From positions 1 through 10,362 of the forward strand of contig DAIEHU010000066.1 of NCBI GenBank assembly GCA_027353395.1: a stretch of DNA of 10,362 nt, given 5' to 3'. Made by a program: the position numbers and the translations under genes. The notes below the pieces were generated by a model. It saw only the letters and a program-made list of their open reading frames with translations, ran no database searches and was not told the origin of the DNA. Origin of the DNA: Desulfobacteraceae bacterium (GTDB lineage Bacteria; Desulfobacterota; Desulfobacteria; Desulfobacterales; Desulfosalsimonadaceae). The stretch's first letter is position 1. Every line of letters starts with the position of its first letter. This document shows positions 1 to 6,393 of this stretch, piece after piece.

Positions 1-136
1 TCCTGGAACGAAGCGCCCTCAGGAACAAACGGGGGCGGCTTTGTTTTGCCCTTATGGTTTCGGTTTCGGGAATCTGGCGTTGTTTTTCAGGTTTTTTTCC
101 CACTGCGCTCCGGAAAATCGGCGATAATATCGTTTT

Positions 137-808
137 CTAGGGTTTTTGGGCCAGAAGGCATGCCCATCCGTGATGATGGGGCCGGCCATGGGAAAGGTCG
201 GGTTCGACTCCTTCATAATAATAAAGGAGAGTGTACCCGTTAAAACAGGACCGGAGTTCATTGGGCGTAAAATAATATTCCATGCAAAAAGCGGTATCGC
301 TGACGTCTGAATCAGCTCCGGGTAACGGATTTTCACCCGCAGCCGTTTGTTTTAAAAGATAGCCGGGATCGTCAACCGTAAACACATTGACATACAAAAT
401 GCCGCCCGGTTTCAGGGCGGACCTCATGCCGGCAATGGTGCGCCGCCGCAGATCTTCCCCCAGGTGGTCCAAAACCGTTGCCGCCACAATAATATCAAAA
501 CGGTTTTCGGGAAAGATGAAGTCTGCGATGTCGACGACGCTTGCAATAACGTGCAAGTAATGGTTTTGGGCCAGGGCGCGTAATTTTTGTATCCCAGCGG
601 GCGTCCGGTCAATGGCCGTCACCTCACAGCCTTTCCGGGCCAGATACAGGGCGTATCTGCCTTCCCCGCATCCCAGATCAAGAGCTTGCAGCCCCTGAAT
701 ATCCTGGTTCCCAAAATGAGCGGTAAATTCGGGCCGCAATTCCTGCCCATAATAGCAGCCGGATGACTGGTAAACCGTGTTGAATTTCTGGATATGGGAT
801 TCTTTCAT
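137..808 (-). CDS. Class I SAM-dependent methyltransferase (TehB/UbiE-like)
   Basis: A 223-residue protein with a Rossmann-type S-adenosylmethionine fold. Motif I is LDLGCGEGR at residues 43-51, an acidic residue ending the second strand is D67 (TAID), a further acidic position is D93, and the post-motif stretch ALKPGGILYVNVF (131-143) is typical of the superfamily. The tail (EG..PDLSHGRPHHHGWACLLAQK) resembles that of TehB-like small-molecule methyltransferases, but the substrate cannot be read from sequence. I chose the ATG at 808 because the reading starts there like a domain N-terminus and GGA lies 8-10 bases upstream. The frame stays open to 892, which would add 28 residues of low-complexity character and run into the cysQ promoter region. 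It is divergent from cysQ with about 150 bp between starts. No membrane segment or signal peptide is seen, so it is cytosolic. The class is firm; specific function is unknown. Confidence 0.88.
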   Translation of the reverse strand: MKESHIQKFNTVYQSSGCYYGQELRPEFTAHFGNQDIQGLQALDLGCGEGRYALYLARKGCEVTAIDRTPAGIQKLRALAQNHYLHVIASVVDIADFIFPENRFDIIVAATVLDHLGEDLRRRTIAGMRSALKPGGILYVNVFTVDDPGYLLKQTAAGENPLPGADSDVSDTAFCMEYYFTPNELRSCFNGYTLLYYYEGVEPDLSHGRPHHHGWACLLAQKP

Positions 809-882
809 GTTTCGTCCATTACAATTTTTAGGAATAAAGCCAGGCGTCGTTGTAAACCCCATGAAAGACCGGTATTTAAGTA

Positions 883-909
883 TTGACTTCACCTTCGCCG
901 TTGTTTAAT
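883..909 (+). promoter_or_regulatory. Candidate sigma70 promoter for cysQ-sat/cysC
   Basis: TTGACT (883-888, 5/6 to the -35 consensus) and TTTAAT (904-909, 5/6 to the -10) are separated by 15 bases, which is shorter than the preferred 17. Transcription would start near 916, leaving a leader of about 35-50 bases before the cysQ start. This is pattern matching only; the short spacer keeps confidence low. Confidence 0.33.
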
Positions 910-966
910 TTAGGGCTCTTTACACCCCTCTGTCAAAACATTTCCATTAAAATGAATCAATCGCCC

Positions 967-1788
967 ATGAATATCAAAACCTACCTGTTGCCGGCAATCG
1001 TTGCCGCCGTGGATGCCGGCCATGCCATTATGGAAGTCTATCGCCAGCCGGATTTCGGAGTCGAGGAAAAATCCGACAAATCCCCCCTGACCCTGGCGGA
1101 TAAAAAAGCCCATGAAACGATCGTTGCCCATTTGTCGGAATTCGGGATTCCGGTTTTAAGCGAAGAAGGCCGTTCCATTGATTATGAGACACGGAAACAC
1201 TGGCCGTATCTGTGGATGGTTGATCCGCTGGATGGCACCAAGGAATTTATCAAACGGAATGGCGAGTTTACGGTGAATATCGCCCTGATTCGCGATCAAG
1301 CGCCGGTTCTGGGGGTGATCTATGTGCCGGCGTCTCATCAGTTGTATTTTGCGTCCAGGGATTTCGGTGCCTATACCGTGCATATCATTGACATCGAAAT
1401 GGTAAAAAATTGCTCTTTAGATGAAATCATCCATGCATCGGAGCGTATCTCGGTGAAAACCGCGGCCGCCCGCCCTTTTACCATTGTCGGCAGCCGGTCC
1501 CACGCCACTCCGGAGCTGATGGCTTATGTGGAAAAAAAACGCAGCGAACTCGGGACGGTGGAATTTATTTCCGCCGGCAGCTCGCTTAAGATCTGCCAGA
1601 TCGCGGAAGGCAAAGCCGATGTGTATCCGCGGTTGGGCCCGACCAATGAATGGGACACGGCGGCGGGTCATGCCATTGCGGAAGCTGCGGGCGCTCTTGT
1701 ATTCCGGAGCGATACCGGCGGGCCGATGCTGTATAACAAGGAAAATCTGCTCAACCCGTGGTTTTTTGTATCTAACGGCAACCACTGA
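967..1788 (+). CDS. cysQ: 3'(2'),5'-bisphosphate nucleotidase CysQ
   Basis: Hydrolyses 3'-phosphoadenosine 5'-phosphate (PAP, the by-product of PAPS use) to AMP and phosphate in the cytosol. It is a Mg2+-dependent, lithium-sensitive inositol-monophosphatase-fold enzyme. With the start at 967 (273 residues), the metal-binding signatures are SEE at 65-67, DPLDGT at 86-91 and WDTAA at 229-233. The stretches DPLDGTKEFIKRNGEFTVNIAL and GSSLK..(A)EG..D.YPR.GPTN.WDTAAGHA match E. coli CysQ closely. About 10-15 extra residues (roughly 139-160) sit between the two lobes compared with the E. coli protein. The start is uncertain: ATG 952 adds five residues, neither has a clear Shine-Dalgarno, and 967 gives the usual family N-terminus. 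It lies 22 bp upstream of an APS kinase fusion, which fits a shared role in PAPS metabolism. Confidence 0.95.
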   Translation: MNIKTYLLPAIVAAVDAGHAIMEVYRQPDFGVEEKSDKSPLTLADKKAHETIVAHLSEFGIPVLSEEGRSIDYETRKHWPYLWMVDPLDGTKEFIKRNGEFTVNIALIRDQAPVLGVIYVPASHQLYFASRDFGAYTVHIIDIEMVKNCSLDEIIHASERISVKTAAARPFTIVGSRSHATPELMAYVEKKRSELGTVEFISAGSSLKICQIAEGKADVYPRLGPTNEWDTAAGHAIAEAAGALVFRSDTGGPMLYNKENLLNPWFFVSNGNH

Positions 1789-1810
1789 TTATAACAGGGC
1801 TATTTAAATT

Positions 1811-3523
1811 ATGACCGATTCGATCCATAACGCGCATGGAGGCCGGTTGGTGAATCTGCTGGTTACCGACGACCGTGCCAGAGAACTCAAGGACATGGCC
1901 CTGCACTTGCCGGATATCGCTTTAAATGACCGTCAGTTATGCGATCTGGAAATGCTGGCGGTGGGCGGGTTTTCACCTTTGTCGGGATTTATGGCGCGGG
2001 CGGATTACGAATCCGTGCTGGACCGGATGCGGCTCAAGAACGATGTGCTCTGGCCGGTTCCGGTGTGCCTGGATGCGCCTGAAGCGCTGGCCCGGAAACT
2101 GAAAACCGGTGAGTTGCTGGCCTTGCGGGATCCAGAAGGTTTCCTCTTGGCGGTCATGCATGTGACGGATATCTGGGAGGTGGACCGGAAAAAGGAAGCG
2201 GCTCAGGTTTTTGAAACCTTAGACATCCATCATCCAGGGGTCTGGCATTTGTTTCATAAATCCGGCCCCTTCTATATCGGCGGCGATATTGAAGTCATCA
2301 GCCTGCCGCTCCATTTTGATTTTAAACAGCTTCGGCTTACTCCCGCGGAGCTTCGGGCCATATACGCCAAACTCGGGTGGAACCGGATTGTGGGATTCCA
2401 GACCCGGCAGCCCCTTCACCGGTTTCTGTTTGAGATGACCATGCGGGCCATGCGCCAAGCCAGGGCCAATCTCCTGTTGCTGCCTTCAGTGGGCATGACC
2501 CGGCCCGGTGATTTCGACCATTATACCCGGGTCCGTTGCTATCAGGCCGTGTTCAGGTATTTTCCCCCCAATTCCCATCTTACTTCCCTGTTGCCCTTAG
2601 CCATGCGGCTCTCAGGCCCCAGGGATGCAGTTCTGGACGCCATTATTGCCAAGAATTACGGATGTTCCCATTTTATCGTGGGGCATGACCATGCCAGTCC
2701 GGGGCATGATTTAAACGGGCGTTTGTTTTATGAAAGCGACCGGGCCCGGAATACCGCGCTATCCTTCAGTGAAGAGCTGAAGGTCGAAATCGTTTCTTTT
2801 GAAAAACTGGTGTATCTGCCTTTTGAAGATGAATACCGCAGTATTGACGAAGCGCCTGAAAACGCCCAGACGATTTTCATGACCGGCACTGATATCCGCA
2901 ATCGCATTCATCAAGGACGGCGGATTCCCGAATGGGCGACATTCAAGGAAGTGGTGGAAGAACTTCAAAAAGCCTATCCGCCGCCCCGGCGGCAGGGATT
3001 CACCGTTTTTTTGACCGGGTTGTCCGGGGCCGGGAAATCCACGGTGGCCAAGGTGCTGTATTCCCTGTTTCTTGAAATCGGGGACCGGCCGGTCACGCTT
3101 CTGGATGGGGATATTGTGCGCCATAACCTCTCGAGCGAGCTTACTTTCAGCAAGGAGCACCGGGATATAAATGTCCGGCGGATTGGATATGTGGCCAGCG
3201 AAATCACCAAAAATCGCGGTATCGCCATTTGTGCGCCCATTGCCCCGTATGAGCGGACCCGCCGGGAAGTTCGGCAGACCATTGAGCAATACGGCGGATT
3301 TATTGAAGTGCATGTATCAACCCCCATTGCGGAATGCGAACGCCGGGACAGGAAAGGCATGTACGCCAAGGCCAGGGCCGGGCTGATCAAGGGGTTCACC
3401 GGCGTGGATGACCCTTATGAATCGCCTGAATCTCCGGAGCTTCGCATCAATACCACGAACCTGACCCCGGTTGAATCCGCGCAGGAAATTTTGCTGTTTT
3501 TAGGGAAAAAAGGATATATTTGA
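1811..3523 (+). CDS. sat/cysC: ATP sulfurylase-like / APS kinase fusion (sulfurylase half probably inactive)
   Basis: A 570-residue protein of the bifunctional sulfate adenylyltransferase/adenylylsulfate kinase family. Order: PUA-like N-terminal domain (about 1-165, with HGG.LVNLLV and LCDLEML..GGFSPL.GFM), sulfurylase catalytic domain (about 170-385), APS kinase (about 395-570). The kinase keeps the P-loop GLSGAGKST (403-411), LDGDIVRHNL (431-440), the CAPIAPYERTR segment from 474 and the lid KGMYAKARAG from 515, so it should phosphorylate APS to PAPS. The sulfurylase half departs from consensus: QTRNP..HRxH reads QTRQPLHRFL (Asn to Gln at 200, second His to Leu at 206), GRDHAGPG reads GHDHASPG (Arg to His 292), and SGT reads TGT (358). 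I therefore infer that APS formation is lost or weak and that the domain is structural or regulatory. The start fits the family N-terminus; the Shine-Dalgarno is weak. Probably co-transcribed with cysQ. Confidence 0.95.
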   Translation: MTDSIHNAHGGRLVNLLVTDDRARELKDMALHLPDIALNDRQLCDLEMLAVGGFSPLSGFMARADYESVLDRMRLKNDVLWPVPVCLDAPEALARKLKTGELLALRDPEGFLLAVMHVTDIWEVDRKKEAAQVFETLDIHHPGVWHLFHKSGPFYIGGDIEVISLPLHFDFKQLRLTPAELRAIYAKLGWNRIVGFQTRQPLHRFLFEMTMRAMRQARANLLLLPSVGMTRPGDFDHYTRVRCYQAVFRYFPPNSHLTSLLPLAMRLSGPRDAVLDAIIAKNYGCSHFIVGHDHASPGHDLNGRLFYESDRARNTALSFSEELKVEIVSFEKLVYLPFEDEYRSIDEAPENAQTIFMTGTDIRNRIHQGRRIPEWATFKEVVEELQKAYPPPRRQGFTVFLTGLSGAGKSTVAKVLYSLFLEIGDRPVTLLDGDIVRHNLSSELTFSKEHRDINVRRIGYVASEITKNRGIAICAPIAPYERTRREVRQTIEQYGGFIEVHVSTPIAECERRDRKGMYAKARAGLIKGFTGVDDPYESPESPELRINTTNLTPVESAQEILLFLGKKGYI

Positions 3524-3580
3524 GCCGTCGAAAACATGCTTATCGGGGCCACGATTCTTCAATTCCAGCTTTTCAAGTCC

Positions 3581-4165
3581 CTAAAAATCGGCGAAAACGC
3601 CCAATGTCAATTCACCGGTGCGAAGCGCGTGTTTTTTCTGCTCCACTGCGTCATAAAGTTCGGTCCTGGCGCGGTCAAGGGCGATTTCCATGCCCATTTT
3701 TAAACGTTTCGTATTCAACAGCCGGATGCCGATACCGGTATAAGCTCCCGGTTTTGAGGCCGTTTGATAATCCCCGCCCGATAAATGATAGGAAATCCCG
3801 GCTTTCACATATGGGGAAATGGGCGATTTTTTAAAAAGCGCATACCCAAGTGTGACATTCATCGGGAGCTGGAGATGCCTGGCATCGCCAGCGATAATGA
3901 CGAGCGGCCCGATACCGGCCCCGATCTGAAATCCGTTGCCAAGCTCCAGGTAGGGCTGGATATTCAGGCTGATGGAAAGATTATAAATATTTCTTCCGTT
4001 TCCAGCATTCCCGGAAATGTGTTTACAGATGTCCTTGAGTTCATCACTGTTGTTTAAAAACCGGTAGCCCAGTTCCGTCCGCCACTGACCGGAATCGGCA
4101 TCCGCCAGTGGCGGCGCGCAGAAAAACAGCAGGCAGCAAATGGCGGTTCGGATGGCGGTGTTCAT
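3581..4165 (-). CDS. Small outer-membrane beta-barrel protein, function unknown
   Basis: A 194-residue protein with a signal peptide (residues 1-23: basic start, hydrophobic core ICCLLFFCAPPL, likely cleavage after ADA). The mature part alternates polar and hydrophobic residues in strand-like runs (YNLSISLNI, FQIGAGIGPLVII, PMNVTLGYALF, AYTGIGIRLL, LKMGMEIAL), and the last residue is Phe, the usual outer-membrane barrel signature. About eight strands are plausible. I do not recognise the family; it does not show a convincing PagL His-Ser motif. The start is the ATG at 4165, which overlaps the stop of the upstream exonuclease gene as TGATG, suggesting translational coupling. A TTG one codon earlier is possible but less likely. 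It is the last gene of the minus-strand run and converges with the sulfurylase/APS kinase gene 57 bp away. Confidence 0.8.
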   Translation of the reverse strand: MNTAIRTAICCLLFFCAPPLADADSGQWRTELGYRFLNNSDELKDICKHISGNAGNGRNIYNLSISLNIQPYLELGNGFQIGAGIGPLVIIAGDARHLQLPMNVTLGYALFKKSPISPYVKAGISYHLSGGDYQTASKPGAYTGIGIRLLNTKRLKMGMEIALDRARTELYDAVEQKKHALRTGELTLGVFADF

Positions 4166-5025
4166 CAATACCGGAAGGTCTGAAATCGCTGGCGCTTTAT
4201 CCGGTCAATGGTCGCCATGTCCGGCACGAACGGTAGCAGCGGCTCAACCGGTTCGGGTAGACGGTCCACGGATACATGCTCCAGACGGCTGATTTTCTGA
4301 TTAAACGCCATGATCATCAAGCGTTCAAGGTTGACCGCATCCGCTATATTGTAGGCCAGAAGGGTTCCAAGCGTTTTTGAGGCCTTGCGGCGGCGATAGT
4401 CATCCCACAGCAGCACGGCGAAAAATCCATCCACCCCGTCCAAATCCTCCCGGCAAATGCCCAGTTTTTGCTCGCAGGCTTTCAGCCCCCCGGAATAGCC
4501 TAAGTTTTTCAGCACATACCGCAAATCAATATGGGCCTGATCCATCCGGATGTGAAAGAAGGATTCAATGACCGGCACATCAAACGTTTTGCCGTTAAAG
4601 GTGATCAGCAGTTGATACTGCCGGATATCCTTCTTGAAATCATCGAGATTTTCGCCGTTCACATACCAGCGGATGGTATTGCCGTCATATAGGGCGATGG
4701 TGGTGATGTCCGGAGGATTGCCCGGCTCGTTTAAACCGGTGGTTTCAATGTCGAGATAGGCGGCGCTTCCCTGAAAATCCGGAAACAACCGCCAGGTATC
4801 CGCAGGCGGCAGTTTACCGGCGAACCATCGGGCGTTCCTTGCGGCATGATGGGCCAGGGAATCTTTCAGTTCCTGTCTTACCGGTGGCGCGATTCCTCGA
4901 GTGAACCGGTTGTTTGTATCCAGGGCGGACAGAAGATCCTCCCAGGAAAAAATGGCGTTTCGCCAGAGAGCCGCCTCTCGTTTGGGGCCAATTCTTGTGA
5001 GGTGTGAGAAGGTATTTTTAAGCAT
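4165..5025 (-). CDS. YprB-type ribonuclease H-like (DEDD) exonuclease domain protein
   Basis: A 286-residue protein with a short helical N-terminal region (MLKNTFSHLTRIGPKREAALW, helix-hairpin-like) and a predicted 3'-5' exonuclease of the RNase H_2/YprB group (about residues 85-250). The exonuclease motifs are visible: Exo I YLDIETTGL (D92, E94), Exo II TFNGKTFDVPVI (N144, F148, D149), a central HIDLR (H165, D167) and Exo III YNIADAVNLE (Y225, D229), giving the acidic set expected for two-metal catalysis. The substrate is unknown for most of the family. I chose the ATG at 5025 because the family normally begins M-L-x-N-T-F. An upstream in-frame ATG at 5043 adds six residues and would overlap queC. 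Neither start has a good Shine-Dalgarno, so coupling to queC translation is likely. Its stop overlaps the start of the barrel-protein gene. Confidence 0.87.
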   Translation of the reverse strand: MLKNTFSHLTRIGPKREAALWRNAIFSWEDLLSALDTNNRFTRGIAPPVRQELKDSLAHHAARNARWFAGKLPPADTWRLFPDFQGSAAYLDIETTGLNEPGNPPDITTIALYDGNTIRWYVNGENLDDFKKDIRQYQLLITFNGKTFDVPVIESFFHIRMDQAHIDLRYVLKNLGYSGGLKACEQKLGICREDLDGVDGFFAVLLWDDYRRRKASKTLGTLLAYNIADAVNLERLMIMAFNQKISRLEHVSVDRLPEPVEPLLPFVPDMATIDRIKRQRFQTFRY

Positions 5026-5036
5026 ATATATAAAAA

Positions 5037-5738
5037 TCAACATCTTGTATAGATGGTCGGATCGGGAGCGCCCGCTTCTTCAAACCCTTTTTTCCGCAGC
5101 AGGCAACTGTCGCAACAACCGCAGGCCCGGCCTTTGGGGTCCGGGTCATAGCAACTGTGGGTGACGGCATAATCAACGCCCAATTCCATGCCTTTCCGGA
5201 TGATGTCCGCCTTGCTGAGATAGAGCAGGGGGGCCTGAACGCGGATGCTTGAGGGGCCTTCCACAGCCGATTTGAGCGCGAGATTGGCCATTTTTTCAAA
5301 CGCGGCCAAGTATTCGGGCCGGCAGTCCGGATATCCGCTGTAGTCCACGGCGTTCACTCCGATAAAAATGTCTCCCGCTCCGATCACCTCAGCCCAGGCC
5401 AGGGCATGGGAGAGGAAAATAGTGTTTCTGGCCGGCACGTAGGTGGCAGGGATGCCGCTTGCCATTTGTTTCATGTCGCGATTTTTGGGGACCGCCATAT
5501 CGCTGGTCAGCGCGGACCCGCCGATGCGGCCCAGATCCAGATTGAGCACCAGATGCTGATGGGCGCCGAAGGTTCTGGCGATATGTTTCGCAGCCATTAA
5601 TTCCACTTCATGCCGCTGATTATAGAAAAAGCTCAAACAGTGACACTGAAAATTTCCGGAACGCGCGATGGCCAGAACGGTGGTTGAATCCAGGCCGCCG
5701 CTGATAAGCACCACGGCTTTTCGGGGTCGGTTTTCCAT
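5037..5738 (-). CDS. queC: 7-cyano-7-deazaguanine synthase QueC
   Basis: Converts 7-carboxy-7-deazaguanine with ammonia and ATP to preQ0, the precursor of queuosine in tRNA and of some DNA 7-deazaguanine modifications. With the ATG at 5738 the protein has 233 residues, normal for the family. The N-terminal PP-loop is SGGLDS (13-18), preceded by KAVVLI. Other family stretches are YVPARNTIFLSHALAWAE and GVNAVDYSGYPDCRPEY. The zinc site is formed by C196 (SCY), C206, C209 and C212 in ACGCCDSCLLR, with an extra Cys at 208. An upstream ATG at 5762 would add eight residues and overlap queE by 20 bases; I prefer 5738, four bases after the queE stop. It follows queE directly and precedes the YprB-type exonuclease gene by 11 bases. 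Confidence 0.96.
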   Translation of the reverse strand: MENRPRKAVVLISGGLDSTTVLAIARSGNFQCHCLSFFYNQRHEVELMAAKHIARTFGAHQHLVLNLDLGRIGGSALTSDMAVPKNRDMKQMASGIPATYVPARNTIFLSHALAWAEVIGAGDIFIGVNAVDYSGYPDCRPEYLAAFEKMANLALKSAVEGPSSIRVQAPLLYLSKADIIRKGMELGVDYAVTHSCYDPDPKGRACGCCDSCLLRKKGFEEAGAPDPTIYTRC

Positions 5739-5742
5739 GCAG

Positions 5743-6393
5743 TTATCTGCCTTTACAGTCATTAGGCCAGAGTATTTTGTGCAGTTGAAGCTGAAGCCTG
5801 ACGTTCAGTCCATCCGCCAGAATCCATTCGGCCAGTGTGGCCGGGGCCATCATGTTTGATGCCGGAGAAAATAGCACCGCGATCGATTGATCCGATAGAA
5901 TCGTGGAGCGGAGTATGTTTTTGGCGAATTCATAATCCCCGGCGCAGGTAATGACGCATTTGACCTGGTCGCAAGATGATAAATATTTTAAATTGTTTAA
6001 ATTATTCTTTTGGGAAGCGCCGCTGCCCGGGCATTTGATATCCATTATTTTGATGCAGCGTGGGTCGACAGAGCCCAGATCCATGCTGCCATTGGTTTCC
6101 AGAAGCACTGTATAGCCCGCGTCAAGCAATCGGCCGATCAGGCGCGGGGCCGCTTCCTGGCATAAGGGCTCCCCGCCTGTGATTTCCACAAGCCTGCATG
6201 GATAAGCGGAAATTTTTTCCATGATCTCGTCAATGGACATTCCCGCCCCCTCATCATAGGCGTAACAGGTGTCGCAATAAACGCACCGCAGGTTGCATCC
6301 TGTCAGCCGCACAAACACGCAGGGCATCCCCGCGTAGAGGGCTTCGCCCTGAATGCTGTAAAATATTTCATTGATTTTCAGTGTCGCGGTCAA
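5743..6393 (-). CDS. queE: 7-carboxy-7-deazaguanine synthase QueE (radical SAM), TTG start
   Basis: Radical-SAM enzyme that rearranges 6-carboxy-tetrahydropterin to 7-carboxy-7-deazaguanine, one step before QueC. The 216-residue protein opens with the family signature INEIFYSIQGE (7-17). It has the cluster-binding C33-x3-C37-x2-C40 (CNLRCVYC), the GGEP motif at 73-76 and the usual C-terminal LQLQLHKILWP. The start is a TTG at 6393. No ATG or GTG exists in frame before the signature, and this TTG overlaps the manA stop by four bases (TTGA). A GGGG lies roughly 8-11 bases upstream inside manA, so translation is probably coupled to manA and modest. QueD, which makes the substrate, is not seen in this window. 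Confidence 0.96.
   Translation of the reverse strand: MTATLKINEIFYSIQGEALYAGMPCVFVRLTGCNLRCVYCDTCYAYDEGAGMSIDEIMEKISAYPCRLVEITGGEPLCQEAAPRLIGRLLDAGYTVLLETNGSMDLGSVDPRCIKIMDIKCPGSGASQKNNLNNLKYLSSCDQVKCVITCAGDYEFAKNILRSTILSDQSIAVLFSPASNMMAPATLAEWILADGLNVRLQLQLHKILWPNDCKGR

Noticed and set aside
1..243. Plus-strand frame open from the window edge to 243
   Set aside because: It overlaps the 3' end of the methyltransferase gene, has odd composition (Phe/Arg/Gly-rich) and no recognisable motif or ribosome site. Bases 1-136 otherwise show nothing I can support.
2759..3399. Long minus-strand open frames opposite the APS kinase domain
   Set aside because: They are antisense shadows of a strongly supported gene, rich in Pro/Arg/Ser with no family features or start signals.
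3581..3600. Hairpin GGCG-TTTT-CGCC followed by GATTTTT on the minus strand at the end of the barrel-protein gene
   Set aside because: The stem is only four base pairs and lies inside the last codons. It is too weak to call an intrinsic terminator, although it is the only candidate at this end of the run.
3720..3810. PagL-like lipid A deacylase in the barrel protein (YHLSGG segment)
   Set aside because: The expected His-Ser-Asn pattern with its surrounding residues is not present; a His followed by Leu-Ser-Gly is not enough.
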